A DNA stretch of 64,000 nt from Simkaniaceae bacterium. GTDB lineage: Bacteria > Chlamydiota > Chlamydiia > Chlamydiales > JACRBE01. The stretch covers positions 62,001-126,000 of the forward strand of contig JALEGI010000020.1 of NCBI GenBank assembly GCA_022763045.1, in the 5' to 3' direction. The position numbers and the translations under genes were made by a program. This document shows positions 44,090 through 52,313 of this stretch, piece after piece. Under the pieces are notes generated by a model. The model did no database searches. It was not told the origin of the DNA and saw only the letters and a list, made by a program, of their open reading frames with translations. Positions within the stretch are counted from its first letter, which is position 1. Each line of letters opens with the position of its first letter.

Positions 44090-45174
44090 TTTTATGGCTG
44101 CTTGAGTTTTTTAAGGGGTTGGGACTAAAGGTGCCGATGGCATTTTCCTACTCTTCGACGCGCATGGTGATGTGCGCATTGACGACTCTCTGTCTAACGA
44201 TTTTTTTAGGCAAGCCCTTCATTCGCATGCTGTATGCTTTAAAAATGGGGCAGCCTATTCGTAATATTCCCGTATTAGGTGATCTGCACGCAGAGAAAAA
44301 AGATACCCCGACGATGGGGGGCATTTTAATGCTTAGTAGTCTGCTCATCGCCTCATTGCTTTGGATGGATCTCTCATCGCCTTTTTCGTGGATTGTTCTC
44401 TTTGTCCTAGTGATGTTAGGGGTTATTGGAGGCCGTGACGACTATTTAAAGTTGCGCGATAAAAGCTCAAAGGGGATGCGCTCAAAGGTCAAATTTGGGC
44501 TACAACTTTTGACTGCTCTCGCCGCAATGGGACTCTATTTTTACCTCTGGCCTGGGGAAAAGGCCTACTATATTCCGTTTTTCAAATCGCCGATTTGGAT
44601 TGGGGGAGCGCTTAGCTTTCTCTTCTCGCTCTTTGTCATTACAGGCTCTTCCAATGCAGTCAATCTCTCTGATGGGCTCGATGCGCTTGCCTCTGGGTTA
44701 ATTTTGATGGTTGCTGTTGTCATGGCAATTTTTGCCTTCCTCTCAAACCATGTGGCGATCTCGGGCTATCTCAATATTTTATACATCCCAGGGAGTGGGG
44801 AGATTGCAATTTTCCTACTTGGTATGGCAGGGGCTTGTCTCGGCTTCATGTGGTACAATGGCCATCCCGCGCAAGTTTTTATGGGAGATGTCGGTTCGCT
44901 CACTTTTGGTGGGCTACTTGGAGTGTGCGCTGTGCTATTGCGCAGAGAGCTGTTGCTTGCTTTGGTCGGTGGGGTTTTTGTTGCTGAGGCGCTCTCGGTG
45001 ATTCTTCAAGTTGCAAGTTTTAAGCTGCGTGGGGGAAGGCGGATTTTTCTGTGTGCCCCGGTGCATCACCACTTTGAGTACAAGGGGTGGGCTGAGACTA
45101 AAGTTGTGATCCGCTTTTGGATTGTTGGGTATTTACTTGCTATGATTGGTTTAGCGTCTTTGAGGTTTCAATGA
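44086..45174 (+). CDS. mraY: Phospho-MurNAc-pentapeptide transferase MraY
   Basis: About 362 residues with around ten membrane helices. Signatures: KKDTPTMGGILML, NAVNLSDGLDALA, YNGHPAQVFMGDVGS and PVHHHFEYKGWAETKVVIRF (stretches quoted separately). It makes lipid I by moving phospho-MurNAc-pentapeptide to undecaprenyl phosphate. The ATG overlaps the murF stop by four bases. Confidence 0.95.
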   Translation: MILWLLEFFKGLGLKVPMAFSYSSTRMVMCALTTLCLTIFLGKPFIRMLYALKMGQPIRNIPVLGDLHAEKKDTPTMGGILMLSSLLIASLLWMDLSSPFSWIVLFVLVMLGVIGGRDDYLKLRDKSSKGMRSKVKFGLQLLTALAAMGLYFYLWPGEKAYYIPFFKSPIWIGGALSFLFSLFVITGSSNAVNLSDGLDALASGLILMVAVVMAIFAFLSNHVAISGYLNILYIPGSGEIAIFLLGMAGACLGFMWYNGHPAQVFMGDVGSLTFGGLLGVCAVLLRRELLLALVGGVFVAEALSVILQVASFKLRGGRRIFLCAPVHHHFEYKGWAETKVVIRFWIVGYLLAMIGLASLRFQ

Positions 45175-46157
45175 GAGTGAAGGTATTGGGACGTGGCGTT
45201 TCGGGTATGGCGGCGATTCGCTACTTGCAGCGTCATGGACATGAAATTGTCGAAGAGGGACAAGAGCTTGTTGTGATTTCTCCCGGCATCAAGCCGCAAG
45301 GGGGTGAGATTGCAGAAGTTGAGCTCGCTCTTCGTGATGTTCGCCAGCCGTGCATTGGCATTACGGGAACCAATGGGAAGACGACAACCGTTTTGATGGT
45401 CGAGCACGTGCTTAACCGGTGCGGCAAGCGAGCGATTGCGTGTGGAAATATCGGTTTGCCTGTATGTGATGTGGTTGGTGGAAATGAAATTTTGGTAATT
45501 GAGCTGAGCTCATTTCAGCTCGAAACGATGCACTCAAAGGTTTTTGATGTCGGGGCGGTTCTAAATGTGACGCCCGATCACTTGGATCGACATGGAACGA
45601 TGGAGGCCTATCGCGCGGCAAAGTATCGCTTGAAAGATTTGGTTCACGGGGAGTTTTTTGATGGACTTGGAACAAATGAGTCATTTGCGCGGGCAATTTG
45701 TGCCCATTTTGGTGTCAATGATGAGAGCTTTTCAGAGGCGCTTTTAGATTTCAAGCGTCCTGAGCATCGTTTAGAATTTGTTAAAGAGGTTGATGGAATT
45801 TCCTATTATAACGATAGTAAGGGAACGAATGTCGCTTCGACAATTTTTGCAACTGAGCAGATCGAAAAACCGATTGTACTTTTAGTTGGTGGCAAAGATA
45901 AGGGCCTTGATTTTAGCCATTGGTCGAAACTCAATGTGAAAGAGGTGATCGCCTTTGGTGAGGCGGCAGAAAAAATTTGTGGATTTGTAGAGGCAAAGCT
46001 CGCACGCAATTTGGAAGAGGCCTTTCATCTTGGGCGCAAGCAGGCGATCTCTGGAGATGCTGTGCTACTCTCTCCTGGCTGTGCCAGTTTCGATGAGTTT
46101 AAAAACTACGAGGAGAGGGGAAAGAAATTTAAAAGCTTATGTGAGGAGCTAGTATGA
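45171..46157 (+). CDS. murD: UDP-MurNAc-L-Ala:D-Glu ligase MurD, compact
   Basis: About 328 residues, shorter than the usual 420-450. ATG 45171 overlaps the mraY stop (ATGA); the frame from 45117 is within mraY. Present: VKVLGRGVSGMAAIRYL, ITGTNGKTTT, ELSSFQLE, NVTPDHLDRHG, YYNDSKGTN and LVGGKDKGLDF. The N-terminal UDP-binding domain is only about 60 residues, and a segment in the central domain also looks shorter. Catalytic motifs are intact, so activity is likely. It adds D-Glu to UDP-MurNAc-L-Ala. Confidence 0.93.
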   Translation: MRVKVLGRGVSGMAAIRYLQRHGHEIVEEGQELVVISPGIKPQGGEIAEVELALRDVRQPCIGITGTNGKTTTVLMVEHVLNRCGKRAIACGNIGLPVCDVVGGNEILVIELSSFQLETMHSKVFDVGAVLNVTPDHLDRHGTMEAYRAAKYRLKDLVHGEFFDGLGTNESFARAICAHFGVNDESFSEALLDFKRPEHRLEFVKEVDGISYYNDSKGTNVASTIFATEQIEKPIVLLVGGKDKGLDFSHWSKLNVKEVIAFGEAAEKICGFVEAKLARNLEEAFHLGRKQAISGDAVLLSPGCASFDEFKNYEERGKKFKSLCEELV

Positions 46158-46741
46158 ATCGAAAAGATGCGATTATGGTCGCTGTTTTGGCAAATGTCTG
46201 CGTGGTCATTATTATGTTCATTGCAGCTGTCAAATATACCCCTGATGATGTGCTCAATCCGAAACCGGCCGCTCATGAAGAGAGGGAGACGCAGACTGAG
46301 GTTGCTGAGGTAAGCTCGCAGATCGAGCAGATACTGACGACTCATGTAGAGAGTCCTGAGCCACCACCGCCTCCGCCTCCACCACCGCCACGTCCACAGG
46401 CTCCTGTGCAGCAGCAAAGAGCGCCTGAAGTCGCTCACAACCTCTCTGAGGTCATTGTCAAACAGGGCGACGTTCTTGGTGAAATTGCTAAGCGCCATGG
46501 AACGACAGTAGGTGAGCTCAAAAAGATTAACCAACTCACCTCTACGCAACTCAGTGTGGGGCAAAAGCTTTTGGTTCCCAAAGAGGAAAATGTTCGCTAC
46601 TACACAGTGAAGAAAAATGAAAACCCTTGGACGATTGCTGTGAAAAATAACATGAAAGTTGAAGAGCTTTTACAACTCAATGGTCTCGATCAGGCACAAG
46701 CAAAGCGGTTGCGCCCGGGTGATCAGCTGAAAATCAAATGA
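46154..46741 (+). CDS. LysM-domain membrane protein (NlpD-like)
   Basis: About 195 residues. One N-terminal membrane helix (IMVAVLANVCVVIIMFIAAV), then a Glu-rich stretch, a run of ten or so prolines, and two LysM domains (IVKQGDVLGEIAKRHGTT and YTVKKNENPWTIAVKNN, each ending near LSVGQKLLVP or RPGDQLKIK). LysM binds peptidoglycan. No peptidase domain follows, unlike NlpD of other bacteria. It sits between murD and ftsW with four-base overlaps, as in Chlamydia (CT759). Confidence 0.9.
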   Translation: MNRKDAIMVAVLANVCVVIIMFIAAVKYTPDDVLNPKPAAHEERETQTEVAEVSSQIEQILTTHVESPEPPPPPPPPPPRPQAPVQQQRAPEVAHNLSEVIVKQGDVLGEIAKRHGTTVGELKKINQLTSTQLSVGQKLLVPKEENVRYYTVKKNENPWTIAVKNNMKVEELLQLNGLDQAQAKRLRPGDQLKIK

Positions 46742-47838
46742 CGCGGGTCAATTTTTGTCTCATTGTCTCTGTTGCGCTGCTTTGTGGAATGGGCTTTTTG
46801 ATGGTCTACAACACGAGCTCAGCAGAGCTTATCGATGTGCGGGGGATTGCTCACATCAATCAACCGCTCATCAAGCAGCTCATTCATGGATTTGGTGGCC
46901 TCTTTGTCGCCTTGGCGATGTACTATTTTGGCTATGAGTTTTTTCTCGACAATAGCCAGCTCATTTTCTGGGCAACAGTTGGGCTTCTTGTTCTCGTTTT
47001 GATTCCAGGAATTGGTCAAGAGATCAATGGCGCGCGTCGCTGGTTTCGCTTAGCCGGAGTTTCGATTCAACCCTCTGAGATGATGAAGTTTGTTCTGCCG
47101 CTCTATGCAATCTCTGTTTTTTGGGAAGGGGACGTGAGCTTTCGTGATTTTATCAAACACCTTGTGATAATGGCAGTGCCCATCTTGCTCATTTTAATTG
47201 AGCCAGACAATGGAACGGCTGCCATCTGTATTGCAACTCTCATTACGATCTTTTTTCTCACAGGGATTCGCTGGACTTATTGGGCCGTTCCAATTGCAGC
47301 GCTCTGCTTGGTTGGGGGAAGTTTAGCCTTGAAGATGGATCACGTGACGCACAGGCTTGCTGTCTACCTCAATCCCGAGCTCGATCTTTTGGGGAAGGGG
47401 CACCAGCCCTTTCAGGCAAAAATTGCTACCGGCTCTGGGGGGCTTTATGGACGCGGTTTTGGCCAAAGTTTGCAAAAGTTCAGCTACCTACCGGAGGCGC
47501 GCTCGGACTACATTGCAGCGATTTATGCCGAAGAGTTTGGCTTTGTTGGGGTTGTCTTTCTCATGGCTCTTTATTGCACAATTGCCGCCTTTGGTTTTCG
47601 CATTGCCTCGACCTCGCGCGATGTGCGTGGGTTTTATCTTGCGACAATTTTGACTTTCCTCATTACCTTTCAGGCCTTTTTAAACTTAGGAATTGTATCG
47701 GGACTCTTGCCGAGTAAGGGGACGAATTTGCCCTTCTTCAGTCAGGGGGGATCTTCTTTAACAACGAATCTAATGATTCTTGCACTGCTCTGTAGTGTGA
47801 GTCGCGTGCGGAGGCAAAAGTGGCTCGTTGCGTCGTAA
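46738..47838 (+). CDS. ftsW: SEDS-family peptidoglycan polymerase FtsW
   Basis: About 366 residues and about ten membrane helices. Signatures: GARRWFRLAGVSIQPSEMMK, GLYGRGFGQSLQKFSYLPEARSDYIAA, EEFGFVG and SQGGSSLTTNLM (separate pieces). FtsW polymerises glycan strands at the septum with a partner transpeptidase. The ATG overlaps the LysM gene stop. The next gene starts 16 bases before its stop. Confidence 0.94.
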   Translation: MTRVNFCLIVSVALLCGMGFLMVYNTSSAELIDVRGIAHINQPLIKQLIHGFGGLFVALAMYYFGYEFFLDNSQLIFWATVGLLVLVLIPGIGQEINGARRWFRLAGVSIQPSEMMKFVLPLYAISVFWEGDVSFRDFIKHLVIMAVPILLILIEPDNGTAAICIATLITIFFLTGIRWTYWAVPIAALCLVGGSLALKMDHVTHRLAVYLNPELDLLGKGHQPFQAKIATGSGGLYGRGFGQSLQKFSYLPEARSDYIAAIYAEEFGFVGVVFLMALYCTIAAFGFRIASTSRDVRGFYLATILTFLITFQAFLNLGIVSGLLPSKGTNLPFFSQGGSSLTTNLMILALLCSVSRVRRQKWLVAS

Positions 47839-48755
47839 TGGCAGCAGGTGGAACGGGTGGGCATGTGATCCCTGCCATGCGGCTTGCCAAAGAGGGTGAT
47901 GTGCTCATGGGCGTCGGGCTCGAGAATAATCCCTACCTCAAGGAAGGAATAAAAACGGTGAGCGTGAGTGGTGGGCCTTTGAAGCGCCCTTTGGCTATTA
48001 TCTGCGGAGTTTTCCAAAGTATTGTTGCCTTGCGTCGCATTCGCCCCTCACTTGTTGTTGGGTTTGGCAGCTTTCACAGTCTACCGCCGCTCATTGCTGC
48101 AAAGCTTTTGCGCATCCCCTATCTACTCTATGAGCCAAATGAAGAGATGGGAAGAGTCAATCGCCTCTTTGCTAAGGGAGCGCGAGGCATTGGAAGTGTG
48201 ATCAGCTTTACAGAGTGTGCGCGAGAAGAGAGTGGGCAGTTAAAGCTCCTTGCCTTTGGAGGCTCGCAAGGAGCTGTCAGGCTCAATCGCGCTCTAACTC
48301 AAATTGCAGGGAAATTGAATCTAGAAATTACCCATTTGATCGGGCAAAATGACGACATCACTGCAATACAAGAATCCTACAGGGTTAAAAAGGTTAAAGC
48401 GCATGTGAAAATCTTTGAACAAAACATGGATTTAGCATATAAATCATCCCACCTTGTTTTAGCAAGAGCAGGTGCTGGGACGATTTCAGAGCTGATTGCC
48501 TATGAAATGCCCGCTGTTTTGGTTCCCTACCCATACGCGAAGGGACACCAGAGCAAAAACGCCAAACTTTTAGAAGAAATTGGTGGAGCAATTGTCATTG
48601 AAGAGGATAGACTCACAGATGAGAGCCTTCTAAAAGCAATTGAGGAGGTGATTGACAAGCGTCATCAAATGCGTGAGGCAATCAAAGACTACAAAAAGAG
48701 TTGTGATGCTCCTGACATGGGAGCTTTAATTGAAACTGTTTTGGGAGAGACATGA
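47820..48755 (+). CDS. murG: Lipid II synthase MurG, compact
   Basis: About 311 residues, below the usual 350-360. GTG 47820 overlaps ftsW and gives MARCVVMAAGGTGGHVIPAM, the Gly-rich UDP-sugar or lipid-binding loop. The C-terminal half has LLAFGGSQGAVRLN, LVLARAGAGTISELIAY and VPYPYAKGHQSKNAKLL. It transfers GlcNAc to lipid I. The shortening is in the N-terminal domain. It overlaps murC by four bases. Confidence 0.93.
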   Translation: MARCVVMAAGGTGGHVIPAMRLAKEGDVLMGVGLENNPYLKEGIKTVSVSGGPLKRPLAIICGVFQSIVALRRIRPSLVVGFGSFHSLPPLIAAKLLRIPYLLYEPNEEMGRVNRLFAKGARGIGSVISFTECAREESGQLKLLAFGGSQGAVRLNRALTQIAGKLNLEITHLIGQNDDITAIQESYRVKKVKAHVKIFEQNMDLAYKSSHLVLARAGAGTISELIAYEMPAVLVPYPYAKGHQSKNAKLLEEIGGAIVIEEDRLTDESLLKAIEEVIDKRHQMREAIKDYKKSCDAPDMGALIETVLGET

Positions 48756-50092
48756 GGCAAGCACACTACCACTTTATCGGAATCGGAGGAATTGGGATGA
48801 GCGCTCTAGCGTTCATTTTACTCAGACGAGGCGAGAGGGTTTCTGGATCTGATCGCAAAGAGTCTGCGATGACCCAAAAGCTCTCCGAAATGGGTGCAGA
48901 GATCTATCTTTCGCAAGATAGTGATCACATCAAACCCTCACAAATTGTGGTCTATTCAACAGCTATTAAAGAGGACAACCCCGAATATGCTCGAGCCCGT
49001 GAACTCGGCTGTCTGATGTGGCACCGAAGTGACCTATTGCGCTGCCTCTCATTAGACTCGCGCGAGCTTGTTGTTGCAGGCGCCCATGGCAAAACAACGA
49101 CCTCGGCGATCCTAGCCCACGTCCTCACAAGTGCTGGACTCGACCCCTCCTTTGCCCTTGGTGGCACCTCCGACTCACTTCCCACTCACGGCTATCTTGG
49201 AAAAGGGGAGCACTTTGTTATCGAAGGAGATGAATCAGACGGCTCATTTTTAAAAACGTCTCCCTTTGGAGCGATCTTGACAAACATCGATGCCGATCAC
49301 CTCGACTTTTGGGGGACGCAAGATGCCCTCTATCACGCCTACGTCAACTTTTTGCTCAGCGTGAAAGACAAGCAGCTCCTTTTTTGGTGCGCAGACGATC
49401 CCTTTTTGCGCGCGCTCAACTTGGAGGGAGTCGGCTTTGGGACCAGTGAGCACGCCTCGCTGCGTGCAAAAAACATTCGCGAGCTTCCTCAGGGCACGAT
49501 CTTTGACATCTACTTTGAAGATGAAGCTTATCTAAACGTCACCCTTCCAGTTATTGGAAGGCACAACGTCTTGAACGCTCTTGGAGTCTTCGGTCTATCG
49601 CTCCGACTGGGAATCCACGAGGAGAAAATCCGCACTGCCCTCAAGCTTTTCAAAGGCGTCAAGCGCAGACTTGAGGTGAAAGGGGAGATCGATGGGGTGA
49701 CGATCGTTGATGACTACGCCCACCACCCCTCTGAAATCGAAGCGACCCTTAATGCAATTCAGCCAATGGCTAAAAACCGCAACCTCCACGTTGTCTTTCA
49801 GCCCCACCGTTTCTCACGCATTCTCACGTTGAAAGAGGCCTTCACAAGCGCCTTCCGTAAAGCAGACAACCTCATTGTGACCGACATCTTTGGCGCAGGG
49901 GAGTCGCCCATCGAGGGGCTCAGCGCCTCTGCCCTTTGCCAGGAGATCGAAAGGCTCGATGGACAGACCGTCAGCTACGTCAAACGTGACGAGGTTAAAG
50001 CGCATTTAAAAACTAAGATCAAGCCGCAGGACATCGTCTTGACGCTAGGTGCCGGAGATATCACCAATGTGGCGAGCGATATGGCTCACTAG
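48752..50092 (+). CDS. murC: UDP-MurNAc:L-Ala ligase MurC (not fused to Ddl)
   Basis: About 446 residues. Signatures: FIGIGGIGMSALA, VVAGAHGKTTTSAI, EGDESDGSFL, NIDADHLDFWG, GRHNVLNALGV and VDDYAHHPSEI. It adds L-Ala to UDP-MurNAc. In Chlamydiaceae MurC is fused to D-Ala-D-Ala ligase; here the protein ends after the MurC C-domain and the following gene is not a ligase, so Ddl must be elsewhere or absent. The 3' end overlaps the next gene by 26 bases. Confidence 0.95.
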   Translation: MRQAHYHFIGIGGIGMSALAFILLRRGERVSGSDRKESAMTQKLSEMGAEIYLSQDSDHIKPSQIVVYSTAIKEDNPEYARARELGCLMWHRSDLLRCLSLDSRELVVAGAHGKTTTSAILAHVLTSAGLDPSFALGGTSDSLPTHGYLGKGEHFVIEGDESDGSFLKTSPFGAILTNIDADHLDFWGTQDALYHAYVNFLLSVKDKQLLFWCADDPFLRALNLEGVGFGTSEHASLRAKNIRELPQGTIFDIYFEDEAYLNVTLPVIGRHNVLNALGVFGLSLRLGIHEEKIRTALKLFKGVKRRLEVKGEIDGVTIVDDYAHHPSEIEATLNAIQPMAKNRNLHVVFQPHRFSRILTLKEAFTSAFRKADNLIVTDIFGAGESPIEGLSASALCQEIERLDGQTVSYVKRDEVKAHLKTKIKPQDIVLTLGAGDITNVASDMAH

Positions 50093-50810
50093 CCTGCTAC
50101 TAGTCTCCTGCCGGAGCCAAAAGCCCGAGGAGCCAATCACCAAGTTTGCCCAAACAGGGCCCGACAGGCGTCCGCTTAGCTCCCTATTTCTCGAGGAAAT
50201 TCTCGGTCTCTCGATTGATTGCCCCGCCACCACCTATGACACAGCTGAAGGAGAGAAAAAGCTCCTTGCCCAGCCCTTCATCAAGTGGGCGCAGTGCAGT
50301 CTGCTTGATGGAGGCACCTTCGTTGTTGACTACACCGTTCGCGCGCCAATCGCCTGGCTTGCCGACTTTGACAATATTGCCTTTGACGTTGAAGGACACC
50401 TCTTTCCCATAACGCCCTACCTCACCCCCAAAAAACTCCCAGCGCTCTATCTTGGCATCGACGCGATCGACTTCGCCGCACCCCTCTCCGGTCCCCGCGT
50501 CAATCTCGGACGCGCCGTCCTCGATTTCCTCGCTGGACCTGCCTTCACCCACCTCGACATCGACACCGTCGATGTCTCAAGCGCCCTCGCCCCCAGCCTC
50601 GGCCGCCGTGAAATTGTCGTCATCCTCAAACACCGTGCCGCCCGCCACTTCTTGCGCCTCACTCCCGACCGCTACAAGCGTCAGCTCGAGAATTACCTCA
50701 ACCTCTCCCTTGGTGCAGGTCCACCCTACAAAGAGCTGTTGCAAAGCGATAAAGTGATCGATCTTCGGCTTGAGGGACTGGGGTTTGTTCAAGACATATC
50801 CATTAACTAG
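50067..50810 (+). CDS. FtsQ-like divisome protein (CT764-like position)
   Basis: About 247 residues from ATG 50067. The N-terminus is one hydrophobic helix (IWLTSLLLVSC) ending in LVSC, which also matches a lipobox. The middle shows VDYTVRAPIAWLADFD and FDVEGHLFP, the pattern of the FtsQ/DivIB beta domain (an aromatic or Pro-rich V-x-x-P-x-A stretch, then a D-x-x-G-x-x-F turn). Position directly after murC is where ftsQ sits in many bacteria. Chlamydia CT764 in the same place has been proposed as FtsQ. The assignment is by pattern and context only. Confidence 0.65.
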   Translation: MWRAIWLTSLLLVSCRSQKPEEPITKFAQTGPDRRPLSSLFLEEILGLSIDCPATTYDTAEGEKKLLAQPFIKWAQCSLLDGGTFVVDYTVRAPIAWLADFDNIAFDVEGHLFPITPYLTPKKLPALYLGIDAIDFAAPLSGPRVNLGRAVLDFLAGPAFTHLDIDTVDVSSALAPSLGRREIVVILKHRAARHFLRLTPDRYKRQLENYLNLSLGAGPPYKELLQSDKVIDLRLEGLGFVQDISIN

Positions 50811-50844
50811 CAAGAGTGTTTTGCAATGATTCAACACACTCTTG

Positions 50845-51013
50845 CGGCCGCATCATGGCACCCCATCTTCACGCTAACTCTCCTTGTGCAGGGCTAGGCC
50901 CTATCGACTTCGTCGAGTGTAACGCAAATCTGGGGCCCCCTGAGCGCGTGGGCGGCGCTCTTCAACCTGATTGGAAAATCAGAGTTTCATATCTTGTAAA
51001 ACTGCTTTACAAG
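50845..51013 (+). repeat. Dispersed palindromic repeat, copy C (multi-hairpin)
   Basis: Left edge shares GGCCGCATCATGGCACCCCA with copy A; the right edge shares TGGGGCCCCCTGAGCGC. The arms pair imperfectly. Two small hairpins follow: CTGATT with AATCAG near 50967-50982, and CTTGTAAA (50993-51000) with TTTACAAG (51006-51013). It lies in the 231-base gap between the convergent ends of the ftsQ-like gene and the membrane-protein gene at 51042. No gene is seen in the rest of that gap. Confidence 0.85.
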
Positions 51014-51041
51014 CCAATTTTTCTTTTCACCACCCGCGATT

Positions 51042-51488
51042 TTAAAGAGTGCTTTGGAATTTAATCACAATAGCAATGGCGACAAGGAGCATTAGAATCA
51101 GTCCTATTGTCAAGCGGGCGAATTTAATAAGATGGGTAGATGTTCTAGATGATAACCATTGATTCAAGAAGTGTAGCCATTTTGGAAAAATAAAGTACTG
51201 AGTAAATAGCCAAGCAGTGAGCCAAAGCCCTAAAAATCCACAAAGTATTGTTACGCTAACTGCTGAATAGATGAAGTCAAATGAAAACAACAAAAACCAA
51301 AGGGCTTGGATAGTCATAAAGAATGGGAATACAACTACCTTTGATATTTTTACTTCTTGAATCTCGCCATTGGAATTTCTGAGAAAAGATGACGAGGAAA
51401 TGACTCTTTTTAAGGTCCTGGCCATTAGCTCAAAAAAACCGATGAAGATCAAAATTTTCAGGATATCAATAGCGTAGTTCTTTATCAT
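51042..51488 (-). CDS. Small multi-pass membrane protein, unknown
   Basis: About 148 residues with four hydrophobic stretches (ILKILIFIGFFELM, FFMTIQALWFLLFSFDFIY, VTILCGFLGLWLTAWLF, FARLTIGLILMLLVAIAIVI). No family is recognised. It is transcribed toward repeat copy C. AT-rich composition and isolated position suggest an accessory gene. Confidence 0.6.
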   Translation of the reverse strand: MIKNYAIDILKILIFIGFFELMARTLKRVISSSSFLRNSNGEIQEVKISKVVVFPFFMTIQALWFLLFSFDFIYSAVSVTILCGFLGLWLTAWLFTQYFIFPKWLHFLNQWLSSRTSTHLIKFARLTIGLILMLLVAIAIVIKFQSTL

Positions 51489-51626
51489 TATTTTTCTCTT
51501 ATGCTTATACTATACTAATATAAAATCCTTTTTGTGGGTTGGCTTTTTTCTTTTCCCCCTTTAGAAAAATACGAGTAAACTTACTACACTGGATGAATGC
51601 TTCGTTTTATTCCACTCCATGTAGTA

Positions 51627-51678
51627 TTGATAAGAATCCTTACACTATGCTAACCTTTTGGCGAACGACACTTCGTTC
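51627..51678 (+). promoter_or_regulatory. Candidate promoter and leader hairpin before khpA
   Basis: TTGATA at 51627-51632 is followed after 18 bases by TAACCT, a weak -10. A short perfect hairpin (GAACGA at 51663-51668 with TCGTTC at 51673-51678, loop CACT) lies in the leader. The leader then runs to AGAGG just before the ATG at 51716. The pairing is clear; the promoter is tentative. Confidence 0.35.
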
Positions 51679-51715
51679 AATCACCGAAACAAACTTAAGG
51701 GAATTTTAGAGGAAA

Positions 51716-51949
51716 ATGGAAGAATTTATCGCCTACTTAGTGAAAAATCTCGTAGACAACCCAGACGAAGTGGGTGTTGAAGTTGTCGAGGGCAACGCCA
51801 GCACCATCGTAGAAGTCAAGGTCTGCCCAGATGACGTCGCAAAAGTCGTCGGTCGCCAAGGGCGCACTATCAAAGCATTGCGCACAATCGCAATGACAAT
51901 CGGCGCTCGCATGGGCCGCCGCGTTAAGCTCGAAATCATGGATTCGTAA
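51716..51949 (+). CDS. khpA: KH-domain RNA-binding protein KhpA
   Basis: About 77 residues, the full length of the family. One KH domain with the GxxG loop in VVGRQGRTIKALRTI and the C-terminal helix GARMGRRVKLEI. KhpA usually works with KhpB/Jag in RNA binding and cell elongation control. It precedes the anti-sigma antagonist gene by nine bases, likely in one transcript with a 5' leader of about 60 bases. Confidence 0.9.
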   Translation: MEEFIAYLVKNLVDNPDEVGVEVVEGNASTIVEVKVCPDDVAKVVGRQGRTIKALRTIAMTIGARMGRRVKLEIMDS

Positions 51950-51958
51950 GGATATACT

Positions 51959-52303
51959 ATGGCTGTAGGACTACAAATCGAGGTCTCCCAAAAAGAGGGA
52001 AAAACCATCGTCTCACTGCAAGGTCGCATTGATGCTACCAGTACACCCCAGCTCGAAGATAAGCTCGCAGAGATTATCTCAGCAGGTGGCAAGCACATAA
52101 TTATCGATTTTGCTAAAGTGGAGTATTTAAGCAGCGCTGGCATGCGTCTTATGCTTTCAAACACGAAAAAGTTGAAGTCTGAGGCGGGAAATCTCGTCTT
52201 CTGCGCAATCAACGAAGACGTGATGGAAATCATCAAGATGGCCGGCTTTGAAAAAATCCTATCCATTTATGGATCGGAAGACGAGGCCCTTAAAGCCTCA
52301 TAA
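51959..52303 (+). CDS. rsbV: Anti-sigma factor antagonist, STAS domain (RsbV-like)
   Basis: About 114 residues, one STAS domain. The phosphorylatable serine lies in EYLSSAGMRLML near residue 62. In Chlamydia two RsbV proteins act in a partner-switching network with RsbW and a phosphatase that reads metabolites such as ATP or TCA intermediates. The gene lies between khpA and miaA as in the C. trachomatis order. Confidence 0.93.
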   Translation: MAVGLQIEVSQKEGKTIVSLQGRIDATSTPQLEDKLAEIISAGGKHIIIDFAKVEYLSSAGMRLMLSNTKKLKSEAGNLVFCAINEDVMEIIKMAGFEKILSIYGSEDEALKAS

Positions 52304-52313
52304 GAGAGAGAAT

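Noticed and set aside
50816-51064. 82-codon plus frame across palindromic repeat copy C
   Set aside because: It is made almost wholly of the repeat and ends inside the next gene; no ribosome site.
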